Positions 27,836-37,799 are shown, counted from the stretch's first letter. The stretch: 64,000 nucleotides of DNA from Nocardioides antri (GCF_008373765.1 NZ_VUJW01000001.1:682189-746188), one strand, 5' to 3'. The notes: generated by a model from the sequence alone, not told the origin. Program-made: numbers and translations.

Positions 27836-29947
27836 TTACCTGGCGGCGGCCTCGATGCTGTCCTTGGCCGCCTGGGCGACGGCCTCGGCCGTGAATCCGA
27901 ACTCACGGAAGATCCGGGCGCCCTCGGCGGAGGCGCCGAAGTGCTCCAGGCTCACCATCCGGCCGGCGTCGCCGACGTACTCGCGCCAGCCCTGCCGGAT
28001 GCCGGCCTCGACGCTGACCCGCGCCTTGACCGTCGGCGGGATGACCTCGTCGCGGTAGGCCTGGGTCTGCTGCTCGAACCACTCGATGGACGGCATCGAG
28101 ACGACCCGGGCGTTGATCCCGTCGGCCGCGAGCAGCTCGCGGGCGCCGACCGCCAGCTGCACCTCGGAGCCGGTGCCGATCAGGATGACGTCGGGCTGGG
28201 CACCGGCGGCCTCGACGAGGACGTAGCCACCCTTGCCGACCTTCTCCGTCGTCGCGAACCCGTCCTCGCCGCGCGGGAACACCGGGACGTTCTGCCGGGT
28301 CAGGATCAGGCCGGCCGGCCGGTCGGAGTTCTTGAGGATCTGCAGCCAGGCCGCCGCGGTCTCGTTGGCGTCGGCCGGGCGGACGATGTCGAGGCCGGGG
28401 ATGCCGCGGAGCGCCCAGAGGTGCTCGACCGGCTGGTGCGTCGGGCCGTCCTCGCCGAGGCCGATCGAGTCGTGCGTCCACACATAGACGACCGGGGCCT
28501 GCATCAGCGCCGCGACGCGGACGGCGCCGCGCATGTAGTCGGAGAACGTGAGGAACGTGCCGCCGAAGACGCGGGTGCCGCCGTGGACGGCGATGCCGTT
28601 CATGATCCCGCCCATGCCGTGCTCACGGATGCCGAAGTGGATCACGCGGCCGTGGTGGGGGTCGCCCTGCCACTCCTCGACGGACCGGTCCTTCGGCAGG
28701 AACGACGGGACGCCGGAGATGGTGGTGTTGTTGGAGCCGGCGAGGTCGGCCGAGCCGCCCCACAGCTCGGGCATGATCGGCGCGATCGCGTTGATGACCT
28801 TGCCCGACGCGGAGCGGGTGGCGACGCCCTTCGGGTCGGCGGGGAACGACGGGAGCGCGGCCTCGATGCCCTCGGGCAGTGCCCGGCCCTTCATCCGGTG
28901 CAGCAGGGCGGCCTGCTCCTGGTGCGCGGCGGCCCACTCGTCGTAGCGGCGGTCCCACTCGGCGCCCCACGCCTTGCCGCGCTCGAGGAGCGAGCGGGTG
29001 TGCTCGATGACGTCGTCCGGCACCTCGAAGGTCCGCTCCGGGTCGAAGCCGAGCAGCTTCTTCGTCGCGGCCACCTCGTCGGCGCCCAGCGCCGAGCCGT
29101 GGGCGGCCTCGGTGTTCTGGGCGTTCGGCGCCGGCCACGCGATGATCGTCCGCAGCACGATGAGCGACGGCTGGTCGGTGACGGCGTCGGCGGCCTTGAG
29201 CGCCTCGTAGAGCGCCGGGACGTCCTCGTGGTAGTCCGCGCCGTTGGCGTGGTCGCCCTCGTGGGTCCAGTCGACGGTCTGGACGTGCCAGCCGTAGGCC
29301 TCGTAGCGCTTCGCGACGTCCTCGTTGAACGCGATGTGGGTGTCGCCCTCGATCGAGATCCGGTTGGCGTCGTAGATGACGGTGAGGTTGCCGAGCTCCT
29401 GGGTGCCGGCGATCGAGGAGGCCTCGCTGCTGATGCCCTCCTCGAGGTCGCCGTCGGAGGCGATGGCGTAGATGTGGTGGTCGAAGAGCGACTCACCGGG
29501 CGCGGCGTCGGGGTCGAACAGGCCGCGTTCACGACGCGCGGCCATGGCCATGCCGACCGCGTTGGCGACGCCCTGGCCGAGCGGGCCGGTCGTGACCTCG
29601 ACGCCGGCGGTGTGGCCGAACTCGGGGTGGCCCGGGGTCTTCGACCCCCACGTCCGCAGCGTCTTGAGGTCGTCGAGCTCGAGCCCGAAGCCGCCGAGGT
29701 AGAGCTGCGTGTAGAGCGTGATCGAGCTGTGTCCGGCGCTCAGCACGAACCGGTCGCGCGACATCCAGTCGGGGTCCGCGGGGTCATGCCGCATGACCTT
29801 CTGGAAGAGGAGGTACGCCGCCGGCGCCAGGCTCATGGCGGTGCCCGGGTGGCCGTTCCCCACCTTCTGCACGGCGTCCATGGCCAGCACCCGTGCGGTG
29901 TCGACCGCCTTGCGGTCAAGATCGGTCCAGTCGAGCTCCGGGATCAT
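27836..29947 (-). CDS. tkt: Transketolase
   Basis: A thiamine-diphosphate enzyme of the pentose phosphate pathway that moves two-carbon units. It has 703 aa. The N-terminal domain has [19 protein letters not shown] and the ThDP motif [20 protein letters not shown] ending near VIYDAN. The central pyrimidine domain has [18 protein letters not shown] and [20 protein letters not shown]. The C-terminal domain is complete ([25 protein letters not shown]). It is the first gene of the tkt-tal-pgi-pgl operon, with a leaderless-type promoter directly before it. Confidence 0.98.
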   Translation of the reverse strand: MIPELDWTDLDRKAVDTARVLAMDAVQKVGNGHPGTAMSLAPAAYLLFQKVMRHDPADPDWMSRDRFVLSAGHSSITLYTQLYLGGFGLELDDLKTLRTWGSKTPGHPEFGHTAGVEVTTGPLGQGVANAVGMAMAARRERGLFDPDAAPGESLFDHHIYAIASDGDLEEGISSEASSIAGTQELGNLTVIYDANRISIEGDTHIAFNEDVAKRYEAYGWHVQTVDWTHEGDHANGADYHEDVPALYEALKAADAVTDQPSLIVLRTIIAWPAPNAQNTEAAHGSALGADEVAATKKLLGFDPERTFEVPDDVIEHTRSLLERGKAWGAEWDRRYDEWAAAHQEQAALLHRMKGRALPEGIEAALPSFPADPKGVATRSASGKVINAIAPIMPELWGGSADLAGSNNTTISGVPSFLPKDRSVEEWQGDPHHGRVIHFGIREHGMGGIMNGIAVHGGTRVFGGTFLTFSDYMRGAVRVAALMQAPVVYVWTHDSIGLGEDGPTHQPVEHLWALRGIPGLDIVRPADANETAAAWLQILKNSDRPAGLILTRQNVPVFPRGEDGFATTEKVGKGGYVLVEAAGAQPDVILIGTGSEVQLAVGARELLAADGINARVVSMPSIEWFEQQTQAYRDEVIPPTVKARVSVEAGIRQGWREYVGDAGRMVSLEHFGASAEGARIFREFGFTAEAVAQAAKDSIEAAAR

Positions 29948-29954
29948 GGGTCCG

Positions 29955-29960
29955 AGCCTA
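29955..29960 (-). promoter_or_regulatory. -10 box for leaderless tkt operon
   Basis: TAGGCT on the minus strand ends 7 bases before the tkt ATG at 29947, with no Shine-Dalgarno sequence between. Confidence 0.5.
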
Positions 29961-30069
29961 GTCGCCGGGCCGGGAGACCGGGCAGGCAGTCTCCGTGGGC
30001 CGGATGGCGGACCACGGACCGATCACGGATACACTCGCCTCGGCCTGATCCCTGCCGTGAGGTTCCCCT

Positions 30070-31044
30070 GTGACGACCGTCGATCCTGAACGCCCAGCCA
30101 CGCGGCTGGTCGTCGGAGTGAACGGCGTCGTCGAGCAGGGCGACGTCCTCGAGCGGGCCTCGCTGCGCGACGTCGTGATGGCGTACGTCGGGCTCACCAA
30201 GCCACGGGTCATCGAGCTCCTGCTCCTCACCACCGTGCCCGTGATGTTCTTTGCCGCCGGCGGTGTGCCGGACCTGCCGCTGGTCGTGGCGACGGTCCTC
30301 GGCGGGGCGCTCTCCGCCGGCTCCGCGTCGGTCTTCAACTGCGTCTACGACCGCGACATCGACGAGCAGATGCGGCGCACGCGGCGCCGGGCGCTGCCGC
30401 GCCACATCATCAGCCCCCGCGCAGCGCTGGTGTTCGGCTTCGTGCTCGGGATCCTGTCGACGGTGATCCTCTACGCCTGGGTCAACCCGATCTCGGCCGG
30501 CCTGTCGGTGGCCGCCAACGCCTTCTACGTCTTCGGCTACACCATGCTCCTCAAGCGGCGCACGGCCCAGAACATCGTCTGGGGCGGCATCGCCGGCTGC
30601 TTCCCGGCCCTCATCGGCTGGACCGCCGTCACGGGCGAGCTGGCGTGGGCGCCGGTCATCCTGTTCGGCGTGGTCTTCTTCTGGACGCCGCCCCACACCT
30701 GGGCGCTCGCCCTGCGCTACCGCGAGGACTACAAGCAGGTCGACGTCCCGATGCTCCCGGTCGTCCGGTCGGCCCGCGCCGTCGCGCGGCAGATCGTGGC
30801 CTACAGCTGGGTGATGGTCGCCACCAGCCTGCTGCTCTGGCCGGTGGCCGGCACCGGGCCGGTCTACCCGATCGCCGCGGCCGTCCTCGGCGCCGTCTTC
30901 CTGGTGCAGGCCCACCAGCTGGAGCGTCGCGCCCGGGGGACCGAGGACCTCTCGGTGATCCGGCCGATGCACCTCTTCCACAGCAGCAACCTCTACCTCT
31001 CGCTGCTGTTCGTCGCGGTCGCTATCGACCCGCTGCTGCGGTAG
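30070..31044 (+). CDS. ctaB: Protoheme IX farnesyltransferase (heme O synthase)
   Basis: It attaches a farnesyl chain to heme B, giving heme O for cytochrome oxidase. A 324-aa polytopic membrane protein of the UbiA family with about nine helices. The prenyl-diphosphate Asp motif is NCVYDRDIDEQMRRTRRRAL (near residue 93), and FFWTPPHTWALALRYREDY is the second. The GTG start is reached through a 30-base leader after a possible -10 TACACT near 30033. It is divergent from tkt and its 3' end overlaps ctaA by 23 bp. Confidence 0.96.
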   Translation: MTTVDPERPATRLVVGVNGVVEQGDVLERASLRDVVMAYVGLTKPRVIELLLLTTVPVMFFAAGGVPDLPLVVATVLGGALSAGSASVFNCVYDRDIDEQMRRTRRRALPRHIISPRAALVFGFVLGILSTVILYAWVNPISAGLSVAANAFYVFGYTMLLKRRTAQNIVWGGIAGCFPALIGWTAVTGELAWAPVILFGVVFFWTPPHTWALALRYREDYKQVDVPMLPVVRSARAVARQIVAYSWVMVATSLLLWPVAGTGPVYPIAAAVLGAVFLVQAHQLERRARGTEDLSVIRPMHLFHSSNLYLSLLFVAVAIDPLLR

Positions 31045-31936
31045 CCCGGTCGCGCTGGTGCGCTGACAGCACCAGCCAGGTGATCGCGGCGGAGGTCAGC
31101 GCCGCGCCGAGCATGTGGATCCCGACGAGCAACTCGGGCAGGTCCAGGTAGTACTGCGAGAAGCCGACTACGCCCTGGACCACCTCCACGACGAGGAGTA
31201 CGCCGGCCGCCCGCGCGAGGGCTGGGCTCGGGATGCGGCGCGCGGCGATGGCCGCGCCGATCGTGAGCGCGACCAGCACGTAGACCGCCCACGCGTGCAC
31301 GTGTGACATCACCTGCGGGTCCAGCCCGTTCCGCGGTGCGTCTGCATCGCCGGCGTGCGGCCCGGAACCAGTGACGACCGTGCCGAGGTAGAGGACGACC
31401 CAGCCGACGCCGAAAACGACCCAGGCGAGTCGGCGGTCGCCGGTCGGCGCGGCCTGACGGGGCGTCCCGACGAGGTGGTCGAGCAGCAGCACGCAGACCC
31501 CGATCATCGCCATCGAGACGAGCAGGTGGAACGCGACGACCCACGGGTTGAGGTCGGAGAGCACGGTGATGCCGCCGATGATCGCCTGGGCGGGGATGCC
31601 AAGCGCGATGATCGTCGAGTAGAGGACCGGACGAGGGTCCTCGGACCGGCGGCTCCGGGCCGCCAGCCAGCAGGCGACGGCGATCGTGACGAGCACGTAG
31701 GTGAGCATCCGGTTGCCGAACTCGATCACCCCGTGGGCGCCGAGCTCGCCGTGCGGAGTGAAGGACTCGTCGGTGCACTGCGGCCAGGACGGGCACCCGA
31801 GGCCGGACGCCGTCAGCCGCACGGCGCCGCCGGTGATGACGATGACGACGTTGGCGACCAGGTTCGCCCACGCGAGCGCGACCATCCGGGGACCCAGCTT
31901 CTCCTCCACCCGGCCGAGGATCTGCTCCAGGCTCAC
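31022..31936 (-). CDS. ctaA: Heme A synthase (COX15/CtaA family)
   Basis: It converts heme O to heme A for aa3-type cytochrome oxidase. A 304-aa protein with eight predicted membrane helices. Helix 1 ends in TGGAVRLTASGLGCPSWPQC, the family motif with a cysteine pair, and heme-ligand histidines are likely in HLLVSMAM, VMSHVHAWAVY and GIHMLGAAL. The start chosen is the GTG at 31936, overlapping the upstream permease stop as GTGA; the GTG two codons earlier is possible. It is the third gene of an ABC-exporter operon. Confidence 0.94.
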   Translation of the reverse strand: MSLEQILGRVEEKLGPRMVALAWANLVANVVIVITGGAVRLTASGLGCPSWPQCTDESFTPHGELGAHGVIEFGNRMLTYVLVTIAVACWLAARSRRSEDPRPVLYSTIIALGIPAQAIIGGITVLSDLNPWVVAFHLLVSMAMIGVCVLLLDHLVGTPRQAAPTGDRRLAWVVFGVGWVVLYLGTVVTGSGPHAGDADAPRNGLDPQVMSHVHAWAVYVLVALTIGAAIAARRIPSPALARAAGVLLVVEVVQGVVGFSQYYLDLPELLVGIHMLGAALTSAAITWLVLSAHQRDRATAAAGR

Positions 31937-32697
31937 TCCCACCGGAACCACCTCCCGGCGGCCGCACCGCCCACGACCGCCCATCCGGCGAGCACCGCCA
32001 GCTCCACGACCGGCAGGTCGCCGTCGCACGCGGCGCGCATGGCCTCACCCAGCGCGCCGGAGGGCAGCCACTGCACGACGTCGCCGAGGCCGCCGTACGC
32101 GCTCGCCGGGAGCACGACGGCGCCGCCCGCGAGCAGCAGCAGGTAGACGAGGTTGGCCGCGGCCAGAGTGGCCTCCGCGCGCAGGGTGCCGGCGAGGAGC
32201 AGGCCGAGCGCTGCGAAGGCCGCCGTGCCGAGCACGACCGCCGCCATCAGCCCGAGCACGGCGACGTCCGGCGACCAGCCGAGGACGACGCCCGCCACGG
32301 ACAGCACGCCCAGCTGGAGCACCTCGACGACGAGCAGGGCGGCCACCTTGCCGGCGAGCAGGGCGCTGCGCGACAGCGGCGCGGTGCCGAGCCGCTTGAG
32401 GACGCCGTACCGGCGCTCGAAGCCGGTCGCGATCGCCAGCGACGTGAACGCCGTCGACATCACGGCGAGGGCGAGGACGCCGGGGGTCAGCACGTCGACG
32501 GTCGGGTCGTCGAAGGAGAGCCCGAACCGGTCCGCGGCCTGGACGGCGCCGACCAGCACGATCAGCGGGATGACGATGGCGAGCAGCAGCTGCTCGCCGT
32601 TGCGGAGCAGGAGGCGCGCCTCCATCGTCGCCTGCGCCAGGATCTGGCGCGGCAGGGGAGCGGCGCCCGGGGCGGGACGGAAGGTGCCGGTGGTCAT
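31933..32697 (-). CDS. ABC-2 type transporter permease
   Basis: A 254-aa membrane protein with about six hydrophobic segments, for example LLAIVIPLIVLVGAVQA and VLALAVMSTAFTSLAIATGF, then the ABC-2 motif GFERRYGVLKRLGTAPLSR. It pairs with the ATPase upstream and is coupled at both ends (ATGA and GTGA). In M. tuberculosis the equivalent pair (Rv1457c/Rv1458c) also sits next to ctaA. The substrate is unknown, though a role in heme or envelope traffic has been considered because of the neighbour. Confidence 0.9.
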   Translation of the reverse strand: MTTGTFRPAPGAAPLPRQILAQATMEARLLLRNGEQLLLAIVIPLIVLVGAVQAADRFGLSFDDPTVDVLTPGVLALAVMSTAFTSLAIATGFERRYGVLKRLGTAPLSRSALLAGKVAALLVVEVLQLGVLSVAGVVLGWSPDVAVLGLMAAVVLGTAAFAALGLLLAGTLRAEATLAAANLVYLLLLAGGAVVLPASAYGGLGDVVQWLPSGALGEAMRAACDGDLPVVELAVLAGWAVVGGAAAGRWFRWE

Positions 32698-33641
32698 GAG
32701 GAGCCCTCCCGGCCCGTCAGCTCCAGGAAGACGTCCTCGAGGTTGCGCTGGCCGAGGGTGAGGGCCTCGGGCAGGACGCCCTGCTCCTCGCACCAGCGCG
32801 ACACGGTGGCCAGCGTCGACTGGTCGGCGGGACCGGAGACCTGGAGGCTCACGTCGTCCAGCACCGTCAGCTCCGTGGTCGGGCCGAGTGCCGCGGCGAG
32901 CGACTCCGGGGCGCCGGCCGGGAACGGCTGGGTGACGACGAGCCGGATCGTCGCCACGGTCCCGCCGCGGGTCAGCTCGAGCGGCGACCCGCTCGCCACG
33001 AGCCGGCCGCGGTCCAGGATGTGCACCTTGTCGGCGAGCCGCTCGGCCTCCTCGAGGTAGTGGGTGGTGAGGACCACCGTCACGCCGTCAGTGCGCAGCT
33101 CCTCGAGCAGCTCCCACACCGAGCGCCGGATCTGCGGGTCGAGGCCTGCGGTCGGCTCGTCGACGAAGACCAGCTCCGGTCGTCCGACGATGGCCATCGC
33201 CAGGCCGAGCCGCTGCTGCTGGCCACCCGACAGCCGGCGGTACGGCGTCCGCCCGCACTCGTGGAGGGCGAGCCGCTCCATGAGCAGCCCGGTGTCGATC
33301 GGGTGCGCGTGCAGGCGCGCGAGGTGGTGGAGCATCTCCTCTGCGCGCGCGCCGCTCCAGGCGCCACCGGACTGCAGCATCACGCCGATCCTCGGCATCA
33401 GTGCCCGCCGGTCGCGGATCGGGTCGAGGCCGAACACCCGCACCGACCCGCCCTGCGGTCGGCGGTAGCCCTCGCAGGTCTCGAGCGTGGTGGTCTTGCC
33501 GGCGCCATTGGGGCCGAGCACCGCGGTGATGGTGCCGGTCGCGACCGCGAGCGAGAGCCCGTCCACGGCGGTCTTGTCGCCGTACCGCATCACCAGGCCG
33601 TCGACCTCGACGGCCGCCGAGGGGTGACGCTCTGCTGGCAC
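32694..33641 (-). CDS. ABC transporter ATP-binding protein (ABC-2 partner)
   Basis: A 315-aa ATPase of the DrrA/CcmA type. Walker A GPNGAGKTTT (near residue 43), signature LSGGQQQRLGLAM, Walker B LVFVDEPTAGLD and switch TTHYLEEAERLAD are present. After residue 220 follows the usual C-terminal accessory region, closing with TLGQRNLEDVFLELTGREG. The start is GTG at 33641, with a weak -10 (GACACT) 6 bases before. It begins the operon with the permease and ctaA. Confidence 0.93.
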   Translation of the reverse strand: MPAERHPSAAVEVDGLVMRYGDKTAVDGLSLAVATGTITAVLGPNGAGKTTTLETCEGYRRPQGGSVRVFGLDPIRDRRALMPRIGVMLQSGGAWSGARAEEMLHHLARLHAHPIDTGLLMERLALHECGRTPYRRLSGGQQQRLGLAMAIVGRPELVFVDEPTAGLDPQIRRSVWELLEELRTDGVTVVLTTHYLEEAERLADKVHILDRGRLVASGSPLELTRGGTVATIRLVVTQPFPAGAPESLAAALGPTTELTVLDDVSLQVSGPADQSTLATVSRWCEEQGVLPEALTLGQRNLEDVFLELTGREGSS

Positions 33642-33670
33642 GCCGGAAGTGTCTCACTACGCTGGCGGCC
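33642..33670. promoter_or_regulatory. 29-bp divergent leaderless promoter region
   Basis: Only 29 bp separate the GTG starts at 33641 (minus) and 33671 (plus). TACGCT (33658-33663) lies 7 bases before the plus start, and GACACT (minus strand, 33648-33653) lies 6 bases before the minus start. The -35 regions must lie in the opposite genes. Confidence 0.4.
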
Positions 33671-34036
33671 GTGAATCCCTGGGTGTACGGCGTGATCCTC
33701 GTCCTGTGCGCGGTCGCCGCAGTGCTCCTCCTGGTGCACCTGGTGCGGGACGCGCCGGCCGAGGACGGGATCTATCTCGTGCTCGGCTCCGCCGAGGTCG
33801 CCCTGCTCGTGCAGCTCGTCTGGGGGAGCGTGGCGCTCGCCGACACGTCCCGCGAGGTGTCGGGGACGCTCTTCGTCAGCTACCTGGTCGGCGTGCTGCT
33901 GGCCCTGCCGATCGGCGCGTTCTGGTCGCTGGCCGAGCGGAACCGGGCGGGGACCGCTGTCCTGCTGCTCGCGGTGCTGACGGTCGCCGCGCTCGAGGTC
34001 CGCCTCGACGCGATCTGGAGTGGTGCGGGTGCCTGA
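33671..34036 (+). CDS. Small membrane protein of unknown function
   Basis: A 121-aa protein with four predicted membrane helices (MNPWVYGVILVLCAVAAVLL at the start, then near 36-55, 65-85 and 92-110). I recognise no motif or family. It overlaps the next small membrane protein and lies between the ABC/ctaA operon and sufR. The GTG start is supported by a -10 box 7 bases upstream. Confidence 0.65.
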   Translation: MNPWVYGVILVLCAVAAVLLLVHLVRDAPAEDGIYLVLGSAEVALLVQLVWGSVALADTSREVSGTLFVSYLVGVLLALPIGAFWSLAERNRAGTAVLLLAVLTVAALEVRLDAIWSGAGA

Positions 34037-34436
34037 GCACGACGGACGGCTCGACCTGTCGTCGGGCTGGGGCCGCGCCCTGGTCTTCACCTACGGCGTC
34101 TTCGCCGTCGCCGCCACCGGCCGGTCGCTGGTCCAGCTCGGCACCGACGCCGACCGGGCGCCGCTGGCGTACTCCCTCTCGCTGTTCGCCGCGGTGGTCT
34201 ACCTCGTCGCGACCACCTGCCTGCTGATCGGCGGTGTCACCGGGTGGCGGGTGGCCGGGATCGCGGTCTGCGTCGAGCTCCTCGGGGTGCTGTCCGTGGG
34301 CGCGCTCAGCTACGTCGCGACCGACCTGTTCCCGGACAAGACCGTGTGGTCCCACTTCGGCCAGGGCTACGCGTTCCTGCCGCTCGTCCTGCCCTTCGCC
34401 GGGCTCGCCTGGCTACGGCACACCCGGGTCTCGTGA
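34029..34436 (+). CDS. Small membrane protein of unknown function
   Basis: A 135-aa protein with four predicted helices (near residues 15-35, 45-70, 75-95, 105-128) and ends HTRVS. No family is recognised. GTGs at 34020, 34023 and 34029 are in frame; 34029 is preferred because GGAG (34017-34020) lies 8 bases before it. It overlaps the preceding gene by 8 bases and probably shares its transcript. The two may form a membrane pair. Confidence 0.6.
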   Translation: MPEHDGRLDLSSGWGRALVFTYGVFAVAATGRSLVQLGTDADRAPLAYSLSLFAAVVYLVATTCLLIGGVTGWRVAGIAVCVELLGVLSVGALSYVATDLFPDKTVWSHFGQGYAFLPLVLPFAGLAWLRHTRVS

Positions 34437-34504
34437 CGGTCGCTGCGGGACCTCCTCGATGGGCACCGCGATACTTAGGGTGACCTTGCTTGATCGGCCG
34501 GAAG

Positions 34505-34525
34505 CATTAACGTCACACTGGTGTT
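34505..34525 (+). promoter_or_regulatory. Candidate promoter and SufR operator before the suf operon
   Basis: A possible -10 TAACGT (34508-34513) is preceded by TTGCTT (34486-34491) at 16 bp. ACACTGGTGT (34515-34524) is an inverted repeat (ACAC..GTGT) right before the sufR start. Mycobacterial SufR is known to bind an ACACT-type palindrome, although with a longer spacer. Its location fits autorepression of the operon. Confidence 0.35.
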
Positions 34526-35215
34526 GTGGAAAACATGGACTCCCACAACCAGGACACCGACCAGCCGACGCGTCAGCGCGTCGCTCGGTCGATCCTGGTC
34601 AACGGGCCCTCCACAGCAGCAGCGCTCGCGGAGCGCCTCCATCTGACGCCCGCCGCCGTACGCCGGCACCTCGACCACCTGGTCGAGGAGGGCGCTGTCG
34701 AGGCGCGTGACCCGCGTCCCGCCGGCCACCGCGGCCGCGGGCGACCGGCCAAGGTGTTCGCCCTCACCGAGCGCGGGCGCGACGGCTTCGAGGCACAGTA
34801 CGACGACCTGGCCAACCAGGCGCTGCGGTTCCTCGCGGACACCGGCGGCGAGGACGCCGTGCGGGCGTTCGCCGACCGCCGCGCGGCCTTCATCGAGGAG
34901 CGCTTCCCGGCGGTTGCCGCCGCCCACCCGGAGGCCACCCCGGCCGAGGTGCTGGCGCTGGTGTTCTCCGACGAGGGCTACGCCGCGTCCGTGCGGCAGC
35001 TCCCGGTCGTCGGTGAGCAGCTGTGCCAGCAGCACTGCCCGGTGTCGCACGTCGCCCATGAGTTCCCGCAGCTGTGCGAGGCCGAGACCGCGGCGATCGC
35101 CCGCGTCCTCGGCACCCACGTCCAGCGCCTCGCCACCATCGCCCACGGCGACGGTGTCTGCACCACGTGCATTCCTGGCTCGACCACCGAGAAGAAGGAG
35201 CAGGTCACCTCATGA
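34526..35215 (+). CDS. sufR: Fe-S cluster-sensing transcriptional regulator SufR
   Basis: A 229-aa repressor of the suf operon. A winged helix-turn-helix occupies residues 15-85 ([56 protein letters not shown]). The C-terminal part has the cysteines [20 protein letters not shown], matching the Fe-S ligand pattern of SufR, plus a final VCTTC. The GTG at 34526 or the ATG three codons on are both possible. The stop overlaps the sufB start (ATGA), so repressor and assembly genes are co-translated. Confidence 0.93.
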   Translation: MENMDSHNQDTDQPTRQRVARSILVNGPSTAAALAERLHLTPAAVRRHLDHLVEEGAVEARDPRPAGHRGRGRPAKVFALTERGRDGFEAQYDDLANQALRFLADTGGEDAVRAFADRRAAFIEERFPAVAAAHPEATPAEVLALVFSDEGYAASVRQLPVVGEQLCQQHCPVSHVAHEFPQLCEAETAAIARVLGTHVQRLATIAHGDGVCTTCIPGSTTEKKEQVTS

Positions 35216-36630
35216 CCTCCATCGAAGACCTCAACCCCGAGCTGAAGGGGATCGGTCGCTACGAGTTCGGCTGGGCCGACTCCGACGTCGCCGGTGCCGC
35301 GGCCAAGCGCGGCCTCAACGAGGACGTCGTCCGCGACATCTCCTCGAAGAAGAGCGAGCCGCAGTGGATGCTGGACCTGCGCCTGAAGGGCCTCAAGCTC
35401 TTCCACCGCAAGCCCATGCCCACGTGGGGCTCGGACCTGTCGGGGATCGACTTCGAGAACATCAAGTACTTCGTTCGCTCCAGCGAGAAGCAGGCCGCCA
35501 CCTGGGAGGACCTGCCCGAGGAGATCAAGAACACCTACGACAAGCTCGGCATCCCGGAGGCGGAGAAGCAGCGCCTCGTCGCCGGCGTGGCGGCGCAGTA
35601 CGAGTCGGAGGTCGTCTACCACTCGATCCGCGAGGACCTCGAGGCCCAGGGCGTGCTCTTCCTGGACACCGACACCGCGCTCCGTGAGCAGCCCGAGCTG
35701 TTCCAGGAGTACTTCGGCACCGTGATCCCGGTCGGCGACAACAAGTTCGCCGCGCTCAACACCGCGGTCTGGTCCGGCGGCTCGTTCATCTACGTGCCCA
35801 AGGGCGTCCACGTGGACATCCCGCTGCAGGCCTACTTCCGGATCAACACCGAGAACATGGGCCAGTTCGAGCGGACGCTGATCATTGTCGACGAGGACGC
35901 CTACGTCCACTACGTCGAGGGCTGCACGGCGCCGATCTACTCCTCCGACTCGCTGCACTCCGCGGTCGTCGAGATCATCGTGAAGAAGGGCGGCCGCTGC
36001 CGCTACACGACGATCCAGAACTGGTCGAACAACGTCTACAACCTGGTGACCAAGCGTGCGGTCTGCGAGGCCGGCGCGACCATGGAGTGGGTCGACGGCA
36101 ACATCGGCTCCAAGGTGACGATGAAGTACCCCGCCGTCTACCTGATGGGCGAGCACGCCAAGGGCGAGACCCTCTCGATCGCGTTCGCGGGCGAGGGCCA
36201 GCACCAGGACGCCGGCGCCAAGATGGTGCACGCGGCGCCCCACACGTCGAGCTCTATCCTCAGCAAGTCGGTCGCGCGCGGCGGCGGGCGTACGTCGTAC
36301 CGCGGCCTGATCCAGATCAACGAGGGCGCGCACGGGTCGAAGTCCAACGTGCTGTGCGACGCGCTGCTCGTCGACCAGATCAGCCGGTCCGACACCTACC
36401 CCTACGTCGACATCCGCGAGGACGACGTGTCGATGGGCCACGAGGCCTCGGTCTCGAAGGTCTCCGACGACCAGCTCTTCTACCTCATGTCGCGCGGCAT
36501 GGCGGAGGACGAGGCGATGGCGATGATCGTGCGCGGCTTCGTCGAGCCGATCGCCAAGGAGCTCCCGATGGAGTACGCCCTCGAGCTGAACCGACTCATT
36601 GAACTGCAGATGGAAGGAGCCGTCGGCTGA
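35212..36630 (+). CDS. sufB: Fe-S cluster assembly protein SufB
   Basis: Scaffold subunit of the SufBCD complex, where sulfur and iron meet to build clusters. It has 472 aa without an intein, unlike the M. tuberculosis homologue. Motifs: [40 protein letters not shown] (with a conserved Cys), [39 protein letters not shown] and [11 protein letters not shown] near the end. It overlaps sufR (ATGA) and sufD (TGATG). Confidence 0.98.
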   Translation: MTSIEDLNPELKGIGRYEFGWADSDVAGAAAKRGLNEDVVRDISSKKSEPQWMLDLRLKGLKLFHRKPMPTWGSDLSGIDFENIKYFVRSSEKQAATWEDLPEEIKNTYDKLGIPEAEKQRLVAGVAAQYESEVVYHSIREDLEAQGVLFLDTDTALREQPELFQEYFGTVIPVGDNKFAALNTAVWSGGSFIYVPKGVHVDIPLQAYFRINTENMGQFERTLIIVDEDAYVHYVEGCTAPIYSSDSLHSAVVEIIVKKGGRCRYTTIQNWSNNVYNLVTKRAVCEAGATMEWVDGNIGSKVTMKYPAVYLMGEHAKGETLSIAFAGEGQHQDAGAKMVHAAPHTSSSILSKSVARGGGRTSYRGLIQINEGAHGSKSNVLCDALLVDQISRSDTYPYVDIREDDVSMGHEASVSKVSDDQLFYLMSRGMAEDEAMAMIVRGFVEPIAKELPMEYALELNRLIELQMEGAVG

Positions 36631-37799
36631 TGACGGCAGTTGCCGAGGCTCTCGAGGCCGCCGACCAGGGCCACGTCGAGAGCCACCTCAACCCGCCCGC
36701 GTCGTACGACCTGGCCGACCACCCCGTCCCGAACGGACGGGAGGAGGTCTGGCGGTTCACGCCGCTCAAGCGGCTCCGCGGGATCCTCGACGGGGACGCG
36801 TCGTCCGACCACCTCACGTGGGAGACGACCCTGCCCGCCGGGGTGACGCTGACCGAGATCACCGCCGAGCAGGCGGTCGAGATCGGGGAGCTCGCTCCCA
36901 ACGAGCGTCCCGCCGCGCTGGCGGCCGCGAACTCGGGCGGCGCGATGCTGCTCGACGTCCCGGCAGACACCGTCGTCGAGGAGCCCGTGGTCATCCGGCT
37001 GAAGGGCTCCTCCGTCGACGACCTGGTGTGGGGCCGCCTGCTCTACCGGGTCGGCGCGCACGCCGAGGTCACGATCGTGCTGCTGCACACCGGCTCGGCG
37101 CGCTACTCCGCGATCCAGTCGTTCCTCGTGGGCGACGGTGCGAAGGTCAACGTCCTCAGCCTCCAGGACTGGGACGACGACGCCGTCCACCTCGGCCGCG
37201 ACGCCATCCGCGTGGGGCGGGACGCGTCCGTGAAGCACACGTCGATCTCGTTCGGCGGTGACCTGGTCCGGATGCACGCCAACGTCGAGTACGCCGGTCC
37301 CGGCGGCGAGGCCGAGCTCCTCGGCCTCTACTTCGCCGACGAGGGCCAGCACCTCGAGCACCGCCTGTTCGCCGACCACAACGCGCCCAAGACCAAGTCG
37401 CACGTGGTCTACAAGGGCGCGCTGCAGGGCAGGGGCGCGCACACCGTGTGGATCGGCAACGTCCTGATCCGCAAGGTCGCCGAGGGCATCGAGACCTACG
37501 AGGAGAACCGCAACCTCGTCCTGACCGACGGCTGCCAGGCCGACTCGGTGCCGAACCTCGAGATCGAGACCGGCGAGATCGCCGGCGCGGGCCACGCCTC
37601 GGCGACCGCCCGGTTCGACGACGAGCAGCTGTTCTACCTGCGCTCGCGCGGCGTCTCGGAGAAGGAGGCGCAGCGCCTGGTGGTGCACGGCTTCTTCAAC
37701 GACCTGATCCGCAAGGTCGGCATCCCCTCGATCGAGGAGAAGCTCCTGGAGACCGTCGAGGCGGAGCTCGCCAAGAACGTCCTCAAGGAGCTCACGTGA
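36630..37799 (+). CDS. sufD: Fe-S cluster assembly protein SufD
   Basis: Partner of SufB in the SufBCD scaffold. It has 389 aa with a variable N-terminus (EEVWRFTPLKRLRGIL), central beta-helix repeats (VNVLSLQDWDDDAVHLGRDA, LVRMHANVEYAGPGGEAELL), the histidine motif EHRLFADHNAPKTKSHVVYK and the C-terminal GHASATARFDDEQLFYLRSR shared with SufB. It overlaps sufB by one base and the Rieske gene by GTGA. Confidence 0.97.
   Translation: MTAVAEALEAADQGHVESHLNPPASYDLADHPVPNGREEVWRFTPLKRLRGILDGDASSDHLTWETTLPAGVTLTEITAEQAVEIGELAPNERPAALAAANSGGAMLLDVPADTVVEEPVVIRLKGSSVDDLVWGRLLYRVGAHAEVTIVLLHTGSARYSAIQSFLVGDGAKVNVLSLQDWDDDAVHLGRDAIRVGRDASVKHTSISFGGDLVRMHANVEYAGPGGEAELLGLYFADEGQHLEHRLFADHNAPKTKSHVVYKGALQGRGAHTVWIGNVLIRKVAEGIETYEENRNLVLTDGCQADSVPNLEIETGEIAGAGHASATARFDDEQLFYLRSRGVSEKEAQRLVVHGFFNDLIRKVGIPSIEEKLLETVEAELAKNVLKELT

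Noticed and set aside
34471-34490. TTAGGGTGACCT as an IdeR/DtxR iron box before sufR
   Set aside because: Only the first half site fits the TTAGGTTAGSCTAACCTAA consensus; the second half does not.
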